Origin: Petrolisthes cinctipes
Lineage: Eukaryota; Arthropoda; Malacostraca; Decapoda; Porcellanidae
Direction: 5' to 3'
Assembly: GCA_033782935.1 (NCBI GenBank)
Contig: JAWQEG010000003.1
Coordinates: forward strand, 3,484,501 to 3,548,500
DNA length: 64,000 nt
How positions within the stretch are numbered: position 1 is the stretch's first letter; each line of letters starts with the position of its first letter. The notes beneath the pieces are model-generated. The model did not search any database. It was given only the letters and a program-made list of their open reading frames with translations, and was not told the origin of the DNA. The position numbers and the translations under genes were made by a program. This document shows positions 39,656-51,949 of this stretch, piece by piece.

Positions 39656-42600
39656 CAAAACACCCGAAAATTCGATATTTTTGGGTCCCAGAAGCGATAT
39701 GTACATGCCTACTCAGTGCTAGAATGTTTTCAAAATACAGGCCCAAAACATGCTGAAAAATCGATATTTTAAGTGTCCAAAGTCGATATGTGCATGCATC
39801 TTCTGTACCCGTTTATATCTCAAATTCAGGCTCAAAATACCCGAAAATTCGGTATTTTGGGGTCCCAGAAGCGATCTGTACATCCCTACCCCTAGTTAGA
39901 ATGTTTTCAAGATACAAACCCAAAACATGCTCAAAATCGATATTTTAGGTGCCCAAAAGTCGATATGTGCATGCATCTTCTGTACCCGTTTATATCTCAA
40001 TTTCAGGCTCAAAACACCCGAAAATTCGATATTTTGGGGTACCAGAAGCGATCTGTACATGCCTACTCAGTGCTAGAATATTTTCAAAATATAGGCCCAA
40101 AACATGCTAAAAATCGATATTTTAGGTGCCCAAAGTCGATATCTCAAATTCAGGCCAAAAACACCCAAAAATTCGATATTTTGGGGTCCCAGAAGCGATC
40201 TGTACATGCCTACTCCGTGTTAGAGTATTTTCAATATACAGGCCCAAAACATACTGAAAATCGATCTTTTAGGTGACCAAAAGTCGATTTGTGCATGCAT
40301 CTTCTGTACCCGTTTATATCTCAAATTCAGGCTCAAAACACCCGAAAATTCGATATTTTGGGGTCCCAGAAGCGATATGTACTTGCTTACTCCGTGTTAG
40401 AGTATTTTCAAAATGCAGGCCCAAAACATGCTCAAAATCGATATTTTAGGTGCCCAAAAGTCGATATGTGCATGCATCTTATGTACCTGTTTATATCTCA
40501 AATTCAGGCTCAAAACACCCGAAAATTCGATATTTTGGGGTCCCAGAAGCGATCTGTACAAGCCTACTCAGTGCTAGAATATTTTCAAAATATAGGCCCA
40601 ACACATGCTAAAAATCGATATTTTAGGTGCCCAAAGTCGATATTTCAAATTCAGGCCCAAAACACCCAAAAATTCGATATTTTGGGGTCCCAGAAGCGAA
40701 CTGTACATGCCTACTCCGTGTTAGAATATTTTCAAAATTCAGGCCCAAAACATACTGAAAATCGATCTTTTAGGTGCCCAAAAGTCAATATGTGCATGCA
40801 TCTTCTGTACCCGTTTATATCTCAAATTCAGGCTCCAAACACCCGAAAATTCAATATTTTGGGGTCCCAGAAGCGATCTGTACATGCTTACTCAGATGCA
40901 GGCCCAAAACATGATGAAAATCGATTTCTTAGGTTCCCAAAGTCAACATGTGTATGCATCTTCTGCACTCGTTTATATCTCAAATTCAACCTCAAAACAC
41001 CCGAAATTTTGATAATTTTGGGTCCCAGAAGCGATCTGTACATGTCTAGTCAGTGCTAAAATGTTTTCAAAATATAGGTTCAAAACATGCTAAAAATCGA
41101 TATTTTAAGTGTCCAAAGTCGATATGTGCATGCATCTTCTGTACCCGTTTATATCTCAAATTCAGGCTCAAAATACCCGAAAATTCGATATTTTGGGGTC
41201 CCAGAAGCGATCTGTACATGCCTACTCCTAGTTAAAGTATTTTCAAAATACAGGCCCAAACATGCTGAAAATCGATATTTTAGGTGCCCAAAGTCAATAT
41301 GTGCATGCATCTTCTGTACCCGTTTATATCTCAAATTCAGGCTTAAAACACCCGAAAATTCGGTATTTAGGGGTCCCAGAAGCGATATGTACATGCCTAC
41401 TCAGTGCTAGAATGTTTTCAAAATACAGGCCCAAAACATGCTGAAAAATCGATATTTTAAGTGTCCAAAGTCAATATGTGCATGCATCTTCTGTACACGT
41501 TTATATCTCAAATTCAGGCTCAAAACACCCGAAAATTCGGTATTTTGGGGTCCCAGAAGCGATCTGTACATCCCTACCCCTAGTTAGAATGTTTTCAAGA
41601 TACAGACCCAAAACATGCTCAAAATCGATATTTTAGGTGCCCAAAAGTCGATATGTGCATGCATCTTCTGTACCCGTTTATATCTCAAATTTGTACATGT
41701 CTACTCAGTGATAGAATATTTTCAAAATATAGGCCCAAAACATGCTAAAAATCGATATTTTAGGTGCCGAAAGTCGATATCTCAAATTCAGGCCAAAAAC
41801 ACCCAAAAATTCGATATTTTGGGGTCCCAGAAGCGATATTTTAAGTGTCCAAAGTCGATATGTGCATGCATCTTCTGTACCCGTTTATATCTCAAATTAA
41901 GGCTCAAAACACCCGAAAACTCGATATTTTTGGGTACCAGAAGCTATCTGTACATGCCTACTCCTAGTTAAAGTATTTTCAAAATACAGGCCCAAAACAT
42001 GCTGAAAATCGATATTTTAGGTGCCCAAAGTCAATATGTGCATACATCTTCTGTACCCGTTTATATCTCAAATTCAGGCTCAAAACACCCGAAAATTCGA
42101 TATTTTGGGGTCCCAGAAGCGATATGTACATGCCTACTCAGTGCTAGAATGTTTTCAAAATACAGGCCCAAAACATGCTGAAAAATCGATATTTTAAGTG
42201 TCCAAAGTCGATATGTGCATGCATCTTCTGTCCCCGTTTATATCTCGAATTCAGGCTCAAAATACCCGAAAATTCGGTATTTTGGGGTCCCAGAAGCGAT
42301 CTGTACATCCCTACCCCTAGTTAGAATGTTTTCAAGATACAGACCCAAAACATGCTCAAAATCGATATTTTAGGTGCCAAAAAGTCGATATGTGCATGCA
42401 TCTTCTGTACCCGTTTATATCTCAATTTCAGGATCAAAACACTCGAAAATTCGATATTTTGGGGTCCCAGAAGCGATCTGTACATGCCTACTCTGTGCTA
42501 GAATATTTTCAAAATATAGGCCCAAAACATGCTAAAAATCGATATTTTAGGTGCCCAAAGTCGATATTTCAAATTCAGGCCCAAAACACCCGAAAATTCG

Positions 42601-44560
42601 ATATTTTGGGGTCCCAGAAGCGAACTGTACATGCCTACTCCGTGTTAGAGTATTTTCAAAATTCAGGCCCAAAACATACTGAAAATCGATCTTTTAGGTG
42701 CCCAAAAGTCAATATGTGCATGCATCTTCTGTACCCGTTTATATCTCAAATTCAGGCTCCAAACACCCGAAAATTCAATATTTTGGGGTCCCAGAAGCGA
42801 TCTGTACATGCCTACTCAGATGCAGGCCCAAAACATGCTGAAAATCGATATCTTAGGTTCCCAAAGTCAACATGTGTATGCATCTTCTGCACTCGTTTAT
42901 ATCTCAAATTCAACCTCAAAACACCCGAAAATTTGATAATTTTGGGTCCCAGAAGCGATCTGTACATGTCTAGTCAGTGCTAGAATGTTTTCAAAATATA
43001 GGCTCAAAACATGCTAAAAATCGATATTTTAAGTGTCCAAAGTCGATATGTGCATGCATCTTCTGTACCCGTTTATATCTCAAATTCAGGCTCAAAATAC
43101 CCGAAAATTCGATATTTTGGGGTCCCAGAAGCGATCTGTACATGCCTACTCCTAGTTAAAGTATTTTCAAAATACAGGCCCAAAACATGCTGAAAATCGA
43201 TATTTTAGGTGCCCAAAGTCAATATGTGCATGCATCTTCTGTACCCGTTTATATCTCAAATTCAGGATTAAAACACCCGAAAATTCGATATTTTGGGGTC
43301 CCAGAAGCGATATGTACATGCCTACTCAGTGCTAGAATGTTTTCAAAATACAGGCCCAAATATGCTGAAAAATCGATATTTTAAGTGTCCAAAGTCGATA
43401 TGTGCATGCATCTTCTGTACCCGTTTATATCTCAAATTCAGGCTCAAAACACTCGAAAATTCGGTATTTTGGGGTCCCAGAAGCGATCTGTACATCCCTA
43501 CCCCTAGTTAGAATGTTTTCAAGATACAGACCCAAAACATGCTCAAAATCGATAGTTTAGGAGCCCAAAAGTCGATATGTGCATGCATCTTCTGTACCCG
43601 TTTATATCTCAATTTCAGGCTCAAAACACCCGAAAATTCGATATTTTGGGGTACCAGAAGCGATCTGTACATGCCTACTCAGTGCTAGAATATTTTCAAA
43701 ATATAGGCCTAAAACATGCTAAAAATCGATATTTTAGGTGCCGAAAGTCGATATCTCAAATTCAGGCCAAAAACACCCAAAAATTCGATATTTTGGGGTC
43801 CCAGAAGCGATCTGTACATGCCTACTCCGTGTTAGAGTATTTTCAATATACAGGCCCAAAACATACTGAAAATCGATCTTTTAGGTGCCCAAAAGTTGAT
43901 ATGTGGATGCATCTTCTGTACCCGTTTATATCTCAAATTCAGGCTCAAAACACCCGAAAATTCGATATTTTGGGGTCCCAGAAGCGATCTGTACTTGCTT
44001 ACTCCGTGTTAGAGTATTTTCAAAATACAGGCCCAAAACAAGCTGAAAATCGATATTTTAGGTGACCAAAGTCAACATGTGTATGCATCTTCTGCATCCG
44101 TTTATATCCCAAATTCAACCTCAAAACACCCGAAAATTCGATATTTTTGGGTCCCTGAAGCGATCTGTACATGCCTACTCAGTGCTAGAATATTTTCAAA
44201 ATATAGGCTCAAAACATGCTAAAAATCGATATTTTAAGTGTCCTAATTCGATATGTTCATGCATCATCTGTACCCGTTTATATCTCAAATTCAGGCTCAA
44301 AACACCCGAAAATTCGATATTTTGGGGTCCCAGAAGTGATCTGTACATGCCTACTTAGTGCTAGAATATTTTCAAAATATAGGCCCAAAACATGCTAAAA
44401 ATCGATATTTTAGGTCCCCAAAGTCGATATCTCAAATTCATTCCCAAAACACTCGAAAATTCGATATTTTGGGGTCCCAGAAGCGAACTGTACATGCCTA
44501 CTCCGTGTTAGAGTATTTTCAAAATACAGGCTCAAAACATATTGAAAATCGATCTTTTAG
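39655..44560. repeat. I-F-A-J-rich zone with internal deletions
   Basis: E-I-F-A-J and A-B-C-D-E runs continue in this zone. Two unusual deletions occur close together at 41,690 and 41,837, described separately. The longest open frame of the window (40,289-41,059) lies here because consecutive monomers of 177, 147 and 177 bp preserve frame. The zone ends with J, G, a D-like hybrid and A before the first K monomer. Confidence 0.75.
41554..41937. repeat. Two truncated monomers, 50-bp and 66-bp deletions
   Basis: The first deletion lies at 41,689/41,690: 'tatctcaaatt' is joined to 'tgtacatgtc', fusing an F b half to the A monomer that follows, so anchors 41,554 and 41,828 are 274 bp apart instead of 324. 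The second lies at about 41,837: 'cagaagcgat' is joined to 'attttaagtgtcc', removing 66 bp between two 'cgat' copies and leaving a 110-bp monomer (41,828-41,937). These are the most damaged units I found. Confidence 0.87.
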
Positions 44561-47500
44561 GTGCCCAAAAGTCGATATGTAAATGAATCTTCTGTACCCG
44601 TTTATATCCCAAATTTAACCTCAAAACACCAGAAAATTCGATATTTTGGGGTCCCAGAAGCGATCTGTACATCCCTACTCCTAGTTAGAATGTTTTCAAG
44701 ATACAGACCCAAAACATGCTCAAAATCGATATTTTTGGTGCCCAAAAGTCGATATGTGCATGCATCTTCTGTACCCGTTTATATCTCAAATAAAGGCTCA
44801 AAACACCCTAAAATTCGATATTTTGGGGTCCCAGAAGCGATCTGTACATGCCTACTCAGTGCTAGAATATTTTCAAAATATAGGCCCAAAACATGCTAAA
44901 AATCGATATTTTAGGTGCCCAATGTCGATATTTCAAATTCAACCCAAAAACACCCAAAAATTCGATATTTTGGGGTCCCAGAAGCGATCTGTACATGCCT
45001 ACTCCGTGTTAGAGTATTTTCAATATACAGGCCCAAAACATACTGAAAATCGATCTTTTCGGTGCCCAAAAGTCGATATGTAAATGCATCTTCTGTACCC
45101 GTTTATATCCCAAATTTAACCTCAAAACACCCGAAAATTCGATATTTTGGGGTCCCAGAAGCGAACTGTACATGCCTACTCAGTGCTAGAATATTTTCAA
45201 AATATAGGCCCAAAACATGCTAGAAATCGATATTTTAGGTGGCCAAACTCGATATTTCAAATTCAGCCCCAAAACACCCGAAAATTCGATATTTTGGGGT
45301 CCCAGAAGCGAACTGTACATGCCTACTCCGTGTTAGAGTATTTTCAAAATACAGGCCCAAAACATACTGAAAATCGATCTTTTAGGTGCCCAAAAGTCGA
45401 TATGTGCATGCATCTTCTGTACCCGTTTATATCTCAAATTCAGGCTCCAAACACCCGAAGTTTCGATATTTTGGAGTCCCAGAAGCGATCTGTACATGCC
45501 TACTCAGATGCAGGCCCAAAACATTCTAAAAATCGATATTTTAGGTACCTAAATTGAACATGTGTATGCATCTTCTGCACTCGTTTATATCTCAAATTCA
45601 ACCTCAAAACACCCGAAAATTCTATAATTTTGGGTCCCAGAAGCGATCTGTACATGTCTAGTCAGTGCTAGAATGTTTTCAAAATATAAGCTCAAAACAT
45701 GCTAAAAATCGATATTTTAAGTGTCCAAAGTCGATATGTGCATGCATCTTCAGTACCCGTTTATATCTCAAATTCAGGCTCAAAACACCCAAAAATTCGA
45801 TATTTTTGGGTCCCAGAAGCGATCTGTACATGCCTACTCTTAGTAGAGTATTTTCAAAATACAGGCCCAAAACATGCTGAAAATCGATATTTTAGGTGCC
45901 CAAAGTCAGTATGTGCATGCATCTTCTATACTCGTTTATATCTCAAACTCAGGCTCAAAACACCCGAAAAATCGGTATTTTTGGGTCCTAGAAGCGATCT
46001 GTACATCCCTACTCCTAGTTAGAATGTTTTCAAGGTACAGATATAAAACATGCTCAAAATCGATATTTTATGTGCCCAAAAGTCGATAAGTGCATGCATC
46101 TTCTGTACCCGTTTATATCTCAAATTAAGTCTCAGAACACCCGAAAATTCAATATTTTGGGGTCCCAGAAGCGATCTGTACAAGCCTACTCAGTGCTAGA
46201 ATATTTTCAAAAAATAGGCCCAAAACATGCTAAAAATTGATATTTTACGTGTCTAAAGTCGATATTTCAAATTCAGGCCCAAAACACCCGAAAATTCGAT
46301 ATTTTGGGGTCCCAGAAGCGATCTCTACATGCCTACTCCGTGTTAGAGTTTTTTTCAAAATACAGGCCCAAAACATACTGAAAATCGATCTTTTAGGTGC
46401 CCAAAAGTCGATATGTGCATGCATCTTCTGTACCCGTTTATATCTCAAATTCAGGCTCCAAACACCCGAAAATTCGATATTTTGGGGTCCCAGAAGCAAT
46501 CTGTACATGCCTACTCAGTGCTAGAATATTTTCAAAATATAGGACCAAAACATGCTAAAAATCGATATTTTAGGTGCCCAAAGTCGATATCTCAAATTCA
46601 GGTCCAAAACACCCAAAAACTCGATATTTTGGGGTCTCAGAAGCGATCTGTACATGCCTACTCAGTGCTAGAATGTTTTCAAAATACAGGCCCAAAACAT
46701 GCTGAAAATCGATATTTTAAGTGTCCAAAGTCGATATGTGCATGATTCTTCTGTACCCGTTTATATCTCAAATTCAGGCTCAAAACACCCGAAAATTTGG
46801 TATTTTTGGGTCCCTGAAGCGATCTGTACATCCCTACTCCTAGTTAGAATGTTTTCAAGATACAGACCCAAAACATGCTGAAAATCGATATTTTAGGTGC
46901 CCAAAAGGCGATATGTGCATGCATCTTCTGTACCCGTTTATATCTCAAATTCAGGCTCAAAACACCCGAAAATTCGATATTTTGGGGTCCCAGAAGCGAT
47001 CTGTACTTGCCTACTCCGTGTTAGAGTATTTTCAAAATACAGGCCCAAAACAAGCTGAAAATCGATATTTTAGGTGACCAAAGTCAACATGTGTATGCAT
47101 CTTCTGCACCCGTTTATATCCCAAATTCAACCTCAAAACACCCGAAAATTCGATATTTTGGGGTCCCAGAAGCGATCTGTACATGCCTACTCAGTGCTAG
47201 AATTTTCTCAAAATATCGGCTCAAAACATGCTAAAAATCGATATTTTAAGTGTCCAAATTCGATATGTGCATGCATCATCTGTACCTGTTTATATCTCAA
47301 ATTCAGGCTCAAAACACTCAAATATTCAATATTTTGGGGTCCCAGAAGTGATTTGTACATGCCTACTTAGTGCTAGAATATTTTCAAAATATAGGGCAAA
47401 AAAAACATGCTAAAAATCGATATTTTAGGTGCCCAAAGTCGATATCTCAAATTCAGGCCCAAAACACCCGAAAATTCGATATTTTGGGGTACCAGAAGCG

Positions 47501-49440
47501 AACTGTACATGCCTACTCCGTGTTAGAGCATTTTCAAAATACAGGCTCAAAACATACTGAAAATCGATCTTTTAGGTGCCCAAAAGTCGATATGTAAATG
47601 CATCTTCTGTACCCGTTTATATCCCAAATTTAACCTCATAAAAGTCCGAAAATTCGATATTTTTGGGTCCCAGAAGCGATCTGTACATGCCTACTCAGTG
47701 CTAGCATTTTTTCAAAATACAGGCTCAAAACATGCTAAAAATCGATATTTTAAGTGTCCAAAGTCGATATGTGCATGCATCATCTGTACCCGTTTATATC
47801 TCAAATTCAGGCTCAAAACACCCGAAAATTCGATATTTTGGGGTCCCAAAAGTGATCTGTACATGCCTACTTAGTGCTAGAATATTTTCAAAATATAGGC
47901 CCAAAACATGCTAAAAATCGGTATTTTAGGTGCCCAAAGTCGATATTTCAAATTCAGGCCCAAAACACCCTAAAATTCGATATTTGGGGGTCCCAGAAAC
48001 GAACTGTACATGCTTACTCCGTGTTAGAGTATTTTCAAATTACAGGCCCAAAACATACTGAAAATCGATCTTTTAGGTGCCCAAACGTCGATATGTGCAT
48101 GCATCTTCTGTACCCGTTTATATCTCAAATTCAGGCTCCAAACACCCGAAAATTCGATATTTTGGGGTCCCAGAAGCGATCTGTACATGCCTACTCAAAT
48201 GCAGGCCCAAAACATGCTAAAAATCGATTTTTTAGTTACCCAAATTAAAACATGTGTATGCATCTTCTGCATTTGTTTATATCTCAAATTCAAACTCAAA
48301 ACACCCGAAAATTCGATTATTTTGGGTCCAAGAAGCGATCTGTACATGTCTAGTCAGTGCTAGAATGTTTTCAAAATATACGCTCAAATCATGCTACAAA
48401 TCGATATTTTAGGGGCACAAAGTCGATATCTCAAATTCAGGTCCAAAATTCCCAAAAACTCGATATTTTGGGGTCCCAGAAGCGATCTGTACATGCCTAC
48501 TCAGTTCTAGAATGTTTTGAAAATACAGGCCCAAAACATGCTGAAAATCGATATTTTAAGTGTCCAAAGTCGATATGTGCATGATTCTTCTGTACCCGTT
48601 TATATCTCAAATTCAGGCTCAAAACACCCGAAAATTCGGTATTTTTGGGTCCCAGATGCGATCTGTACATCCCTACTCTTAGTTAGAATGTTTTCAAGAT
48701 ACAGACCCAAAACATGCTCAAAATCGATATTTTAGGTGCCCAAAATTCGATATGTGCATGCATCTTTTGTACCCGTTTATATCTCATATTCAGGCTCAAA
48801 ACACCCGAAAATTCGATATTTTGGGGTCCCAGAAGCGATCTGTACATGACTACTCAGTGCTAGAATATTTTCAAAATACAGGCCCAAAACAAGCTGAAAA
48901 TCGATATTTTAGGTGACCAAAGTCAACATGTGTATGCATCTTCTGCACCCGTTTATATCCCAAATTCAACATCAAAACACCCGAAAATTCGATATTTTTG
49001 GGTCCCAGAAGCGATCTGTACATGCCTACTCAGTGCTAGAATTTTTTCAAAATATAGGCTCAAAACATGCTAAAAATCGTTATTTTAAATGTCCAAATTC
49101 GATATGTGCATGCATCATCTGTACCCGTTTATATCTCAAATTCAGGCTCAAAACACCCGAAAATTCAATATTTTGGGGTCAAAGAAGTGATCTGTACATG
49201 CCTACTTAGTGCTAGAATATTTTCAAAATATAGGGCCAAAACATGATAAAAATCGATATTTTAGGTGCCCAAAGTCGATATCTCAAATTCAGGCCCAAAA
49301 CACCCGAAAATTCGATATTTTGGGGTCCCAGAAGCGAACTGTACATGCCTACTCTGTGTTAGAGTATTTTCAAATTACAGGCTCAAAACATACTGAAAAT
49401 CGATCTGTTAGGTGCCCAAAAGTCGATATGTAAATGCATC
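44560..49440. repeat. Start of the subtype K domain
   Basis: K monomers appear here mixed with F, A, B, C, D, H and I. Small irregularities include 'tagtagagta' (2 bp short, near 45,841) and an expanded A-run 'gggcaaaaaaaacatg' near 47,395. All sequence is satellite. Confidence 0.75.
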
Positions 49441-51640
49441 TTCTGTACCCGTTTATATCCCAAATTTAACCTCAAAACACCCAAAAATTCGATATTTTGG
49501 GGTCCCAGAAGCGATCTGTACATGCCTACTCTGTGTTAGAGTATTTTAAATATACAGGCCCAAAACATACTGAAAATCGACCTTTTAGGGGCCCAAAAGT
49601 TGATATGTTGATGCATCTTCTGTACCCGTTTATATTTTAAATTCAGGCTCAAAACACCCGAAAATTCGATATTTTGGGGTCCCAGAAGCGATCTGTACTT
49701 GCTTACTCCATTTTAGAGTATTTTCAAAATACAGGCCCAAAACAAGCTGAAAATCGATATTTAAGTGACCAAAGTCAACATGTGTATGCATCTTCTTCAC
49801 CCGTTTATATCCCAAATTCAACCTCAAAACACCCGAAAATTCGATATTTTTGGGTCCCAGAAGCGATCTGTACATGCCTACTCAGTGCTAGAATTTTTTC
49901 AAATTATAGGCTCAAAACATGCTAAAAATCGATATTTTAAGTGTCCAAAGTCGATATGTGCATGCATCTTCTGTATCGGTTTATATCTCAAATTCAGGCG
50001 CAAAACACCCGAAAATTCGATATTTTGGGGTCCCAGAAGTGATTTGTACATGCCTACTTCGTGCTAGAATATTTTCAAAATATAGGCCAAAAACATGCTA
50101 AAAATCGATATTTTAGGTGCCCAAAGTCGATATCTCAAATTCAGGCCCAAAACACCCTAAAATTCGATATTTTGGGGTCCCAGAAGGGAACTGTACATGC
50201 CTACTCCGTCTTAGAGTATTTTCAAAATACAGGCCCAAAACAAGCTGAAAATCGATATTTTAGATGACCAAAGTCAACATGTGTATGCATCTTCTGACCC
50301 CGTTTATATCCCAAATTCAGGCTCCAAACCCCCGAAAATTCGATATTTTGGGGTTGCAGAAGCGATCTGTACATGCCTACTCAGATGCAGGCCCAAAACA
50401 TGCTACAAATCGATATTTTAGGGACCCAAATTGAACATGTGTATGCATCTTCTTCACTCGTTTATATCTCAAATTACACCTCAAAACACCCGAAAATTCG
50501 ATAATTTTGGGTCCCAGAAGCGATCTGTACATGTCTAGTCAGTGCTAGAATGTTTTCAAAATATAGGCTCAAAACATGCTAAAAATCGATATTTTAGGTG
50601 CCCAAAGTCGATATCTCAAATTCAGTTCCAAAACACCCAAAAACTCGATATTTTGGGGTCCCAGAAGCGATCTGTACATGCCTACTTAGTGCTAGAATGT
50701 TTTCAAAATACAAGCCCAAAACATGCTGAAAATCGATATTTTAAGTGACCAAATTCGATATGTGCATGATTCTTCTGTACCCGTTTATATCTCAAATTCA
50801 GGCTCAAAAAAACCGAAAATTCGGTATTTTTGGGTCCCAGAAGCGATCTGTACATCCCTACTCCTAGTTAGAATGTTTTCAAGATACAGACCGAAAACAT
50901 GCTCAAAATCGATATTTTAGGTGCCCAAAAGTCTATATGTGCATGCATCTTCTATACCCGTTTATATCTCAAATTCAGGCTCAAAACACCCGAAAATTCG
51001 ATATTTTGGGGTCCCAGAAGCGATCTGTGCAGGCCTACTCAGTGCTAGAATATTTTCAAAATAAAGTCCCAAAACATGCTAAAAATCGATATTTAAGGTG
51101 CCCAAAGTCGATATCTCAAATTCAGGCCAAAAACATCCAAAAATTTGATATTTTGGGGTCCCAGAAGCGATCTGTACATGCCTACTCCGTGTTAGAGTAT
51201 TTTCAATATAAAGGCCCAAAACATACGGAAAATCGATCTTTTAGGTGCACAAAAGTCGATATGTGGATGCATCTTCTGTACCCGTTTATATCTCAAATTC
51301 AGGCTCAAAACACCCGAAAATTCGATATTTTGGGGTCCCAGAAGCGATCTGTACTTGCTTACTCCGTGTTAGAGTATTTTCAAAATACAGGCCCAAAACA
51401 AGCTGAAAATCGATATTTTAGATGACCAAAGTCAACATGTGTATGCATCTTCTGACCCCGTTTATATCCCAAATTCAACCTCAAAACACCCGAAAATTCG
51501 ATATTTTTGGGTCCCAGAAGCGATCTGTACATGCCTAATTAGTGCTAGAATTTTTTCAAAATATAAGCTCAAAACATGCTAAAAATCGATATTTTAAGTG
51601 TCCAAACTCTATGTGCATGCATCATCTGTACCCGTTTATA
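49440..51640. repeat. Large duplication 4, copy 1
   Basis: It matches 51,950-54,470. The offset is 2,506 bp up to about 49,960 and 2,829-2,830 from about 49,970. Markers: 'gtattttaaatatacagg', 'aggggcccaaaagttgat', 'tcgatatttaagtgacc', 'ctgtatcggtttat' and the shortened 'tccaaactctatgtgc'. The internal patch at 50,230-50,310 is not shared with copy 2. Confidence 0.85.
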
Positions 51641-51949
51641 TCTCACATTCAGGCTCAAAACACCCGAAATTCAATATCTTGGGGTCCCAGAAGTGATCTG
51701 TACATGCCTACTTAGTGCTAGAATATTTTCAAAATATAGGCCCAAAACATGCTAAAAATCGATATTTTAGGTGCCCAAAGTCGATATCTCAAATACAGGC
51801 CCAAAACACCCTAAAATTCGATACTTTGGGGTCCCAGAAGCGAACTGTACATTCCTACTCCGTGTTAGAGTATTTTCAAAATACAGGCTCAAAACATACT
51901 GAAAATCGATCTTTTAGGTGCCCAAAAGTCGATATGTAAATGCATCTTC

